Origin: Candidatus Latescibacterota bacterium
GTDB taxonomy: Bacteria; Krumholzibacteriota; Krumholzibacteriia; JACNKJ01
Direction: 5' to 3'
DNA: 64,000 bases
NCBI GenBank assembly: GCA_020633725.1
Contig: JACKDC010000003.1
Coordinates: 508,648-572,647, forward strand
Under the pieces are notes generated by a model, which had not been told where the DNA came from, did not search any database, and saw nothing but the letters and a program-made list of their open reading frames with translations. Made by a program: the position numbers and the translations under genes. Below, one piece after another: positions 51,826-59,205 of the stretch; position 1 is the stretch's first letter; each line of letters opens with the position of its first letter.

Positions 51826-54303
51826 CTAGGACGGTAGAGAGTAGGTCAACAGGTAGCCTAGTTCGTTGCCCTCCATGTCATACACCATCATGATCTTCTG
51901 CGAGTCGCCGGGAAAGCCGGACGGGACGTCCTGCGCGTTCCCGAGCGCAAGACCTGCCCCCGCCTTCACCCGGGCCTGACTGACGATGCTCCCGTCAATT
52001 GAGGCGTCCCCGGAGACCTCAAGAGGGCCAAGCAACCGGTGGGCACCCGACTCATCCAGGTTGCTACCACTCAAAGTATACTCCCCACTTCCCCCAGCAG
52101 AGATGCTCCAAGAGCCATCGTCTCCCTCCAGTTCGCAATTAAAGATCCTTACCTCCGCTGGAACCACCTCACCGCTTATCATCATCGGAGGGAACACCCC
52201 CTCTCCGGGCAGTTTGAGGCACAGCGCATACGACATGCTGCTATCGAACAGTCTGATCTTGAGTGCGGCGAGTATCACACGGAAGGACCACAGAAACAGA
52301 CCAAAGTATCCGTCCCGCCACGCGGGGCTCGACTCAACACCATCGAGCTCAACGAGCACCGGAAAGACGAACGGACCCTTAAAGCCGAAGTCTGGGTGCA
52401 GCCCACTGTAGTACCAGCCTGAGCCCTGGTGGATGAACCGGCAGTTCCGGATGACCAGCTGGCCGCGTATGGGCGAGGGGTGGCCGACGTCTCCGTCGAT
52501 CGGAGTCCACAGGCTGCCCGAAGCTGTATGCGGTGGGTCAAAGGAAGGCCCTTCCTGGGTGTCAACACACTCGTAGATTCCATAGTGCCAGACGTCTCCC
52601 ACCTGCCACGCATCTCTCACCCAATCCCCCGGGAGGTATCGCCAGCCGCTCTGCCAGCGGCGCGGATTGCTGTAATCGAAGTGCCCGAAGAACCAGTAGT
52701 AAGGGACGTCGTCATCCAGGCGATTGGGGAGCTCCAGATTGCAGTCACGAACGATCAGGCTCGACATGTTGCAGACGCGGAAGAGGCCCTTCTGGTAGCC
52801 CTCCTGCGTGCAGTTGACCATCTCGCAGCCAACGAGAGGGTTCTGCCCCCCAAAGGCCAATGTCTCACCATCTCCCGATGGCTGACCTTGGTCGTCTGTC
52901 GGCAGTTGGATACCGCCCCCGAAGTCGAAAGCGTAGCTCTCCACACCCGGGCTTTCCGCACGGCAGTTGAGGTAGCGCGTGTAGCTTACCCTCGTGGAGA
53001 ACCCCGCACCGCTCCCATTGATCGCCTGGCAATCGACAAAGTCGAAGTAGCGGCCTGCGCCATGGGGCCCGAAACCACTATTCACCGAGTCGAAGGCCCT
53101 GCAACACCGAGTGAGTGACCAGAACACGCCGCAGACACGCGAGAGCAGAACATCACCGTCATCGTTCTCGAGATCGGCCCACGTGACATCCGAGAAATGT
53201 CTTAGGCCGTGGGAATCGGAGTTCAACAGCTGTCCGTGCGATGTGGCCCCGGCAAAGTGCACGCCATAGACGCCGTCAGTGGATCCGCGCGGAAGGTTCA
53301 CTGAACTCAGTATGACTCCATCTGCCACGGGTCCGAAGCAGTGCTCGAAGCGCACGTACGCCGAGTATTGATACTCCAGCCCATTTAGCCGTGTACCCTC
53401 AATCCGGGGCTGAACACAGTGGCAAAAGCGGATACAGTAGCTGACTCCGGGCTGTCCTCCGCCAGCCTGGCTGTCGTCAGTCCGAATCTCACCTCCGCGG
53501 ATGACCGGGCCGATCCGCTTGAAGGAACGCAGTTGTATTCCGTCCGATGCCTTCATGCCTTGGATGAACGCGTCCGAGACCGTCACCGTGCCTCCATCCA
53601 CTCTTTCGACGAGAAAGGCCTGTCCGTAGTGGGTGTTGCCATACTTGTACTGCCGATCGATCCAGTCGTAGTCAGTCGTAAAGAGAAGGTAGTCCCCCTG
53701 GCTGTATGGCGGGTCCTGTTCCAGCCACTCCCGGGTACCTGCTTCGACATCGGTGGGCCAAGTGATGGCGAATTGCTGCGGCGCTCGGAACCGGAACAAG
53801 CCCCCGACGGAGGCTGTGGCAGTGTGCTCGATCACCGCCCCGGAGAGGTCGAGCGTGAGTGTCTCCTGCACGAGTACTTCGCCCAGGATACGATATGTTC
53901 TGCCAGGCCTAAACCGAACGGTGCTGCCTGGGCCTATCCCAGTAGCCGCGTCGACTGCAGCCTGGATGGCGGTACGATCATCCGTGACACCATCGCCCTT
54001 GGCGCCAAAGCTTTCGACACTCACCACAAAGGGCGTCTGACGGGCCTGAATCGGCACATCATAAAGATTCAGAGCCGGCGTCAGCGCCGTCACGTAGCGC
54101 AAGTCGACGATGGGCTCGGGGGTGTAGAAGCTGTAGTTGCCTTGTGCGTCGGATGTCAGTGGCTGTTGAACTGGTACGGCACCAAGTTCGTCTGAGAAGG
54201 TCGCAACGTAGGTCTGCGTCCCGGGGAGGTAGGCGTGAACGTGGGCCTGGGCCAGGACGTTGTAGTTAGCATCGCGTGAGACTCCAGTGTGATACCGCAA
54301 CAT
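51826..54303 (-). CDS. Tailspike-like pectate-lyase-superfamily protein
   Basis: 825 aa from the ATG at complement 54301-54303, preceded by GGGGGTGG. In-frame starts also exist at 54342 (ATG) and 54399 (GTG), and a G9 tract at 54349-54357 lies among them. No signal peptide. The N-terminal ~85 residues (VHAYLPGTQTYVATFSDELG, TSDAQGNYSFYTPEPIVDLR) resemble the head-binding domain of phage tail fibres and spikes. Then a pectate-lyase-3 beta-helix (VESFGAKGDGVTDDRTAIQA, FRPGRTYRILGEV) and a C-terminal part ending QKIMMVYDMEGNELGYL. AT-richer than the chromosome. No other phage gene is adjacent. Possibly a secreted lyase or a captured tailspike. Confidence 0.75.
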   Translation of the reverse strand: MLRYHTGVSRDANYNVLAQAHVHAYLPGTQTYVATFSDELGAVPVQQPLTSDAQGNYSFYTPEPIVDLRYVTALTPALNLYDVPIQARQTPFVVSVESFGAKGDGVTDDRTAIQAAVDAATGIGPGSTVRFRPGRTYRILGEVLVQETLTLDLSGAVIEHTATASVGGLFRFRAPQQFAITWPTDVEAGTREWLEQDPPYSQGDYLLFTTDYDWIDRQYKYGNTHYGQAFLVERVDGGTVTVSDAFIQGMKASDGIQLRSFKRIGPVIRGGEIRTDDSQAGGGQPGVSYCIRFCHCVQPRIEGTRLNGLEYQYSAYVRFEHCFGPVADGVILSSVNLPRGSTDGVYGVHFAGATSHGQLLNSDSHGLRHFSDVTWADLENDDGDVLLSRVCGVFWSLTRCCRAFDSVNSGFGPHGAGRYFDFVDCQAINGSGAGFSTRVSYTRYLNCRAESPGVESYAFDFGGGIQLPTDDQGQPSGDGETLAFGGQNPLVGCEMVNCTQEGYQKGLFRVCNMSSLIVRDCNLELPNRLDDDVPYYWFFGHFDYSNPRRWQSGWRYLPGDWVRDAWQVGDVWHYGIYECVDTQEGPSFDPPHTASGSLWTPIDGDVGHPSPIRGQLVIRNCRFIHQGSGWYYSGLHPDFGFKGPFVFPVLVELDGVESSPAWRDGYFGLFLWSFRVILAALKIRLFDSSMSYALCLKLPGEGVFPPMMISGEVVPAEVRIFNCELEGDDGSWSISAGGSGEYTLSGSNLDESGAHRLLGPLEVSGDASIDGSIVSQARVKAGAGLALGNAQDVPSGFPGDSQKIMMVYDMEGNELGYLLTYSLPS

Positions 54304-54417
54304 CCGGCCACCCCCGATGTCCAAGTTGATAAACTTGAGCATCTCACAGGGGGGGGGATAGGTCAACGACAAACAGACAATGTCACGCGAATGCTCCACA
54401 ATGAGCGTCTGGCTTTC

Positions 54418-55296
54418 CTAGAACAACGAGAAGCTCACGAACTTCTTCGGGTTGGCCTTGATCTCGGCGATCAGGCTGTCCAGGCGCGACACCGTGTGCA
54501 CGATCGAGTCGTGCAGCGCCGGCGACGTGAGCGCCATCCCCAGCGTCCCCTCGCCCGCCTCGAGCCCCTCGCTGATGCGCGTGAGGCTGCGGGTGAGGCG
54601 CCCGAGGTCCACGGCCAGGCTGTCGGCGCGCTGGGCCGCCTTGCCCATCTGCTCGACGGTCTGGCTGACGGGCTCGGCGTTCTCGTCCAGGAAGCGCTCC
54701 AGATCCCCCGTGAGCCGATCCACGCGCTTCAGCACGGCGCCCGTCTGGTGACGGCTCTCGCCCGTCCACGCGCGCAGCTCGCGCACGCCGCCCTCGAGGT
54801 CGGTGGCCAGGGCGTCGAGCCGCCCTCCCGCGCTGATGCTGTCCAGCCGCGCCGCCAGCGCGCTGAGGCTGGTCACCAGCCGCGCGCCCTCGCCCATGAG
54901 CTGCGCGATGTCCGTGCCGCTCGAGCCCCTGAGCGTGGCGCCGGGCTGGATCGCCTCGGTGGAACGCCCCGGCTCGATGCGCACGGCCGTCGGGTTGAAG
55001 AGATCGGTGACGAGCATCACCTGGGCGTCGGTGCCCACGAAGGTGCCTTCGTCGATCTCCAGGCCCACGCGCACGCGGTCCTGCAGCAGCTCCACGCTCG
55101 ACACCTTGCCGCGCGTCACGCCGAGGATGTCCACCGGCGCGCCGGCCTTGATTCCCGCCACCTGGCCGAACTCCACCGTCAGCGGGTAGGTGTCGGTCTT
55201 GAACTTGAACTCCTTGAGGAAGAGCAGCCAGGTGGTCATGGCCACGATCGCCAGGATCACCAGCAGACCCACTCGCAGTTCCACGTTGCCTCTCAC
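54418..55296 (-). CDS. mlaD: MlaD/MCE-domain lipid-transport protein
   Basis: 292 aa. One N-terminal membrane anchor (VGLLVILAIVAMTTWLLFL), an MCE domain (LTVEFGQVAGIKAGAPVDILGV...VRVGLEID...) at ~35-115, and a long helical tail up to ~290 (SLSALAARLDSI, RADSLAVDLGRLTRSLTRI), longer than E. coli MlaD (183 aa). The ring of MCE domains is the periplasmic shuttle part of the MlaFEDB-type complex. Starts 11 bp after mlaF. Confidence 0.93.
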   Translation of the reverse strand: MRGNVELRVGLLVILAIVAMTTWLLFLKEFKFKTDTYPLTVEFGQVAGIKAGAPVDILGVTRGKVSSVELLQDRVRVGLEIDEGTFVGTDAQVMLVTDLFNPTAVRIEPGRSTEAIQPGATLRGSSGTDIAQLMGEGARLVTSLSALAARLDSISAGGRLDALATDLEGGVRELRAWTGESRHQTGAVLKRVDRLTGDLERFLDENAEPVSQTVEQMGKAAQRADSLAVDLGRLTRSLTRISEGLEAGEGTLGMALTSPALHDSIVHTVSRLDSLIAEIKANPKKFVSFSLF

Positions 55297-55307
55297 GCTG
55301 TCCTCCT

Positions 55308-56054
55308 CTAGCGGACCTTGATCGGCCCCTGGCTGCGGCCTTCCACGAACTGGCGGACGTAGGGGTCGTCGGTCGCGCGCAGGGCCTCCGACGTGCCCGT
55401 GAAGATGATGCGCCCCTCGTAGAGCATGCTGATGCGGTCGGCGATCTTCGTGGCGCTCACCATGTCGTGGGTCACGACCACCGACGTGATGTCCAGCTTG
55501 CGCTGCAGCTCCAGGATCAGGTCGTTGATCACGTCGGCCATGATCGGATCGAGGCCGGTGGTGGGCTCGTCGTAGATCATCACCTCGGGATCCATGGCGA
55601 TGGCGCGGGCCAGGCCCACGCGCTTCTTCATCCCGCCCGACAGCTCGGCCGGCTTCTTCGCCTCGATCCCCTCGAGCCCCACCATCGCCAGGCGCTCGGC
55701 GACGACCTTCTCGATCTCAAGATCGGGCAGTCGGCCGTGCTCCTTGAGGCCGAGTCCCACGTTTTCCCCCACGGTCAGCGAGTCGAAGAGCGCCGCGCCC
55801 TGGAAGAGATAGCCGAAGCGTTTGCGCAGCTCGAAGAGCGCCTTGCCGCGCAGGCCCGTGACCTCCTCGCCGTCGAAGGTGATGCTCCCGGCGTCCGGCC
55901 TGATCAGGCCCAGCAGGTGCTTCACCAGCACGCTCTTGCCGCTGCCGCTGCGGCCGATGATGACCAGCGTCTCGCCGCGCTCGATGTCCAGGTCGACGCC
56001 GCGCAGCACGGGCACGCCGCCAAAGGTCTTCTCGAGGCCGCGCACCTGGATCAC
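55308..56054 (-). CDS. mlaF: MlaF ABC-transporter ATPase
   Basis: 248 aa ATPase that powers lipid transport between membranes. Walker A GRSGSGKSVLVKH, signature LSGGMKKRVGLARAI, Walker B MIYDEPTTGLDP, and switch His in VVVTHD. The start is a GTG overlapping the mlaE stop (GTGA). Order mlaE-mlaF-mlaD. Confidence 0.95.
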   Translation of the reverse strand: MIQVRGLEKTFGGVPVLRGVDLDIERGETLVIIGRSGSGKSVLVKHLLGLIRPDAGSITFDGEEVTGLRGKALFELRKRFGYLFQGAALFDSLTVGENVGLGLKEHGRLPDLEIEKVVAERLAMVGLEGIEAKKPAELSGGMKKRVGLARAIAMDPEVMIYDEPTTGLDPIMADVINDLILELQRKLDITSVVVTHDMVSATKIADRISMLYEGRIIFTGTSEALRATDDPYVRQFVEGRSQGPIKVR

Positions 56055-56857
56055 TTGCCGCCTCCGAAGATCATCTGGAAGAGTACCGCGGCGAGGAAGT
56101 AGTCCAGCACCAGGATCATCAGGCAGTTGGCCACGACGGCCTTCATCGTGGCGCGGCCCACGCCCTCGGCGCCGCCGCCGGCGCGCAGTCCGTAGAAGCT
56201 GCCGCTCGACGCGATGATCATGCCGAAGAACAGCGCCTTCACGAGGCCCGCCACCAGGTCCTTCATGTAGAAGTTGAGTTTGACGCCCTCCATGAAGAGG
56301 TGGTGCGTCATGCCGTCCACCGTGAGCAGCGCCACCACGTAGGCGCCGCCCAGGGCGAGGACGTCCGCCAGCGCCGTGATCACCGGCAGCATGATCGTGG
56401 CCGCCCAGAAGCGCGGCAGCACGAGGAAGCGGACGGGGTCGATGGCCATGGCCTCGAGGGCGTCCACCTGCTCGGTCACCTTCATGGTGCCCAGCTCGGC
56501 GGCGATGGAGGCCGAGACGCGCCCGCCCACCACCAGCGCCGTCAGCACCGGCCCCAGCTCGATGATCACCGACCGGTGCACCGTGCTGCCCAGCAGGATG
56601 AGCGGCACCCAGGCCTGGAACTGGTAGCTGGCCTGCACGGCCGTCACCGCGCCCGTGAACACCGACACCACGAAGACCAGCGGCATGGACCGGTTGCCGA
56701 TCTCCAGCATCTGGTCCATGGTCAGCCGCCAGGTGGAGAAGAGCTTCGGCGTGGCGCGGAAGACGCGCCAGGACAGGATGGCGCCGCCGCCGATCTCCTC
56801 CAGGAGCCCGAGGACGTTCCGGCCCAGGGCCTGCGTGGCTGATAGAAGGGTGTTCAC
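56051..56857 (-). CDS. mlaE: MlaE permease of the lipid transporter
   Basis: 268 aa from a GTG at complement 56855-56857 (VNTLLSATQALGRNVL), which lines up with the start of E. coli MlaE; a longer reading to 56896 would overlap a promoter. Five to six transmembrane segments, with the conserved ELGPVLTALVVGGRVSAS, AELGTMKVTEQVDALEAMAIDP and FFGMIIASSGSFYGL. Works with MlaF and MlaD to move glycerophospholipids between inner and outer membranes. No MlaA, MlaB or MlaC gene lies in the window. Confidence 0.93.
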   Translation of the reverse strand: MNTLLSATQALGRNVLGLLEEIGGGAILSWRVFRATPKLFSTWRLTMDQMLEIGNRSMPLVFVVSVFTGAVTAVQASYQFQAWVPLILLGSTVHRSVIIELGPVLTALVVGGRVSASIAAELGTMKVTEQVDALEAMAIDPVRFLVLPRFWAATIMLPVITALADVLALGGAYVVALLTVDGMTHHLFMEGVKLNFYMKDLVAGLVKALFFGMIIASSGSFYGLRAGGGAEGVGRATMKAVVANCLMILVLDYFLAAVLFQMIFGGGK

Positions 56858-56864
56858 GGCAACC

Positions 56865-56893
56865 GTTGTACGACGCGTCCGCGTGAGGGTCAA
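56865..56893 (-). promoter_or_regulatory. Promoter of mlaE-mlaF-mlaD
   Basis: Minus-strand TTGACC (complement 56888-56893), 17-bp spacer, TACAAC (complement 56865-56870). The predicted start falls within a few bases of the GTG at 56857, so the mRNA may be leaderless or nearly so. Confidence 0.5.
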
Positions 56894-56915
56894 CACAAAG
56901 GCCGGCGGCGGCCGA

Positions 56916-57314
56916 TCACTCGTCGTGGAACCAGAGCCGCGGCGTGGCCAGTTCCAGGCTGTTTCCCGCCGGATCGCGGAAGTAGAGGCTGAAACCGCCG
57001 CCTGGCCAGTCCACCTCCCGCTCGATCGCCACGCGCTGCTCGGCCAGCCAGTCGCGCCAGGCGGGGATCGCGTCGGCCGCCATGGCGAAGGTCACGTGCG
57101 CCGGCCCGTGGGCGCCGTGGGCCGGCGCGCGGCCGTCCAGCGCCGTCTCCGCCGGGTTGAAGATCAGCAGCATGCCCCGCCCGCAGCGGAAGAACACGTG
57201 CCGCGTCGGGTCGCGGGTGATGCGCTCCAGGCCCAGCACGCGCGCGTAGAAGTCCTCGGCGACGTCCAGGTCGTCCACGTAGATGCAGGTCTCCAGGATG
57301 CGATCGGCGCGCAT
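56916..57314 (-). CDS. VOC family (glyoxalase-like) protein
   Basis: 132 aa from the ATG at complement 57312-57314 (GGGAGG upstream). Vicinal-oxygen-chelate pattern: ILETCIYVDDLDVAEDFYARVLGLE, FFRCGRGMLLIFNPAET, HVTFAMAADAI, GGGFSLYFRDPAGNSLELATP. His in GPAHVTF and Glu in SLELA fit metal ligand positions of glyoxalase/fosfomycin-resistance-type members. Substrate unknown. Confidence 0.88.
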   Translation of the reverse strand: MRADRILETCIYVDDLDVAEDFYARVLGLERITRDPTRHVFFRCGRGMLLIFNPAETALDGRAPAHGAHGPAHVTFAMAADAIPAWRDWLAEQRVAIEREVDWPGGGFSLYFRDPAGNSLELATPRLWFHDE

Positions 57315-57391
57315 GCTCCCTCCCCGGCGGCTCCCCCGCCCACGCAGGGTAGCCATTCGCCGCCGCCGGCGAAACCCCGCGACGCCCGATT

Positions 57392-57480
57392 CTCGGCCGG
57401 CCTACCGCCTCCGACCCGGCCAGCTGCAAAGCGACGCACCGCTCGGCTGGCCTACCGCCTCCGACCCGGCATGCTCGTAG
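57392..57480. repeat. 29-bp direct repeat, 60-bp period
   Basis: Two copies, 57392-57420 and 57452-57480, identical except one C/T. Each ends CCTACCGCCTCCGACCCGGC. They lie in the 313-bp gene-free stretch 57315-57627, together with the inverted repeat at 57544-57609; I see no gene there. Confidence 0.8.
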
Positions 57481-57543
57481 CGGCACGGCCCGGACCTCTT
57501 CTCGCCGCGAGCGCATGGACCTCGGGGTGCACGGGGTGGCAAA

Positions 57544-57609
57544 CGCGACCGGGCCCCTTTCTCGCCGCGAGCTTAGGAGCGCGAGCAGCGAGGAAGGGGC
57601 CCGGTTGCG
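57544..57609. terminator. Long inverted repeat 3' of the barrel gene
   Basis: CGCGACCGGGCCCCTTTCTC... (57544-57565) pairs with ...GAGGAAGGGGCCCGGTTGCG (57588-57609), ~22 bp with two mismatches and one wobble. The repeat begins 18 bp past the barrel gene's stop and may be its terminator or a 3'-protecting structure. No T-run follows. Confidence 0.6.
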
Positions 57610-57627
57610 TCTGCTACGCCGCTGGAC

Positions 57628-59205
57628 CTAGAGTCGGTAGGCGAGCCGCAGCTGCACCAGATTCCCCGCCCCCACGTCTCCGCCCGTGTGCCCGTAGATC
57701 CCCTGCAGGGAGACCTCGCGGGAGAGGCGATAGCCGCCGTAGACGCGGACGTACGAGCTGCTCTGGTCGGCGAGAGCGCTCTCGGCCTCGACGCCCTCGT
57801 AGTTCCTCACGCCGAAGCCGAGTCCCAGGTCCAGCGCGTGGCCGAAGCGGCGCTGCAGATCCAGGCTCGGCACCTGCGTGCGGGTGAAGCGGCCGTCGGC
57901 GTAGGCGTAGCGCGCCTGGGCGTTCACGCCGCTGCCGGCGAGGTCCGTCACCGAGAGATCGCCGTTGAAGAACACCGGACGCTTGTCCTCGCTCTCCTTG
58001 TCGCGGTAGCCGACGCTCGCACCCACCGTGACCTGACGCGTGACGCGCAGCGACGCGCCGGCCTTCAGGCCCTGCTGCAGGGTGAGCGTGTAGAGGCTGT
58101 CGGGGATCTCCCGGTTGTAGAGGTCGCGCACGGGGTCCCAGCGGTCGTAGCTGAGGCGCAGGCGCAGGGCCGGCGTCACGCGGTAGATCACGCCCGCGTT
58201 CAGACGGCTCAGCGTGCTGCTCTCGCCCTGGGCCTCTTCGCGCCAGTCGCGATTCATGTCGAACTCCAGCGTCTGGTAGACGCTCAGCTGCTCGTACTGA
58301 ATCGTGTTGCGCATGTTGATGAACTCGCGGCTGGCCACGTGGCCGTCGTACTGGCCCACCCAGCCCAGGCTGCCGCGGTAGCGGTTGTCGCCGAGCGCTC
58401 CGTCGTGGAAGAGCAGGTAGGCGCCGTAGGTCTGCTTGTCCTTGTCGAACGCGCTGTTGATGAGACCCGGCGTGTAGCCGCTCAGGGCGCCCGCGCTCCA
58501 GCGCGGACCGAAGTTGTACTGGAACTCGAGGCCGTCCCAGTTGCCGGCGCCGGGCAGATCGCCGTTGTAGAGACGTCCCGCCGACAGGCGATAGGGGAAC
58601 TTCGGGCAGTTCCACACCAGCGCGGCCTCGTAGACGCGGTGCAGCCACTCGTCCTGCGGGCGCTCCTCGTCGATCTCGCGGCTGCGCTGGCTGTACTTGC
58701 TGCGCACGCGCAGGCGCAGGTCCAGGGGCCGTCCCCAGAGGTTGTCGCCGTCGATGTGCGCGGCGAAGGCCGGCTGGGTGAAGTCCTCGCCGGCCTCGCT
58801 GTCGTCGGTGAAGGACCGCCACTCGGCGGCCAGCGTGCCGTGGAGGTTGAGGCCGCCGTCGCCGTGCCCGGCCATGGCGAGCTTCGGCTTGCCGGTCTGG
58901 GGCAGATCGGTGGCGATGGGCGTCTCGCTGCGGTAGCCCACACGGTCGCCACTCGCGAAGGAGGCGGTGGAGGCGAGCACCGTGCAGGACGACGAATGCG
59001 TGGCCGCATACGCCACCTGCAGCGTGCCGATCTCCTGGCCGTCGCGCTGGACGGCCACCACGTCGCCCTCGCGCAGCCCGTCGGCCGCGCCACGGTCGAT
59101 GTAGACCGAACTCGCGTTCACCACGAGGATGCCCCCGGTGCCGGCCACGGCCGGCAGAGCGAGAACGAGCAGCAGGGCGACGGCCCAGAGTGTGCGGCGC
59201 GTCAT
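57628..59205 (-). CDS. Outer-membrane beta-barrel protein, partner of the multiheme cytochrome
   Basis: 525 aa. Signal peptide MTRRTLWAVALLLVLALPAVAG, then a ~70-residue SH3-like/N-terminal domain (YIDRGAADGLREGDVVAVQR), then long alternating amphipathic strands (LDLRLRVRSKYSQRS, WSAGALSGYTPGL, ALRLRLSYDRWDP, VRVYGGYRLSREVSLQGIYG) ending in an aromatic/Leu terminus (LVQLRLAYRL) typical of barrels. It overlaps the 18-heme cytochrome gene (ATGA). By analogy with MtrB or OmbB-type conduits it could be the porin sheath, though no family-specific match is visible. Confidence 0.8.
   Translation of the reverse strand: MTRRTLWAVALLLVLALPAVAGTGGILVVNASSVYIDRGAADGLREGDVVAVQRDGQEIGTLQVAYAATHSSSCTVLASTASFASGDRVGYRSETPIATDLPQTGKPKLAMAGHGDGGLNLHGTLAAEWRSFTDDSEAGEDFTQPAFAAHIDGDNLWGRPLDLRLRVRSKYSQRSREIDEERPQDEWLHRVYEAALVWNCPKFPYRLSAGRLYNGDLPGAGNWDGLEFQYNFGPRWSAGALSGYTPGLINSAFDKDKQTYGAYLLFHDGALGDNRYRGSLGWVGQYDGHVASREFINMRNTIQYEQLSVYQTLEFDMNRDWREEAQGESSTLSRLNAGVIYRVTPALRLRLSYDRWDPVRDLYNREIPDSLYTLTLQQGLKAGASLRVTRQVTVGASVGYRDKESEDKRPVFFNGDLSVTDLAGSGVNAQARYAYADGRFTRTQVPSLDLQRRFGHALDLGLGFGVRNYEGVEAESALADQSSSYVRVYGGYRLSREVSLQGIYGHTGGDVGAGNLVQLRLAYRL

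Noticed and set aside
51826..54303. Prophage remnant
   Set aside because: No capsid, tail-tube, integrase or attachment sites nearby; flanks are a beta-helix gene and mlaD. Kept as an orphan tailspike-like gene instead.
57628..59205. MtrB-family porin
   Set aside because: The barrel-like strands and partner fit, but I see no MtrB-specific CXXC or other signature, so the name was not used.
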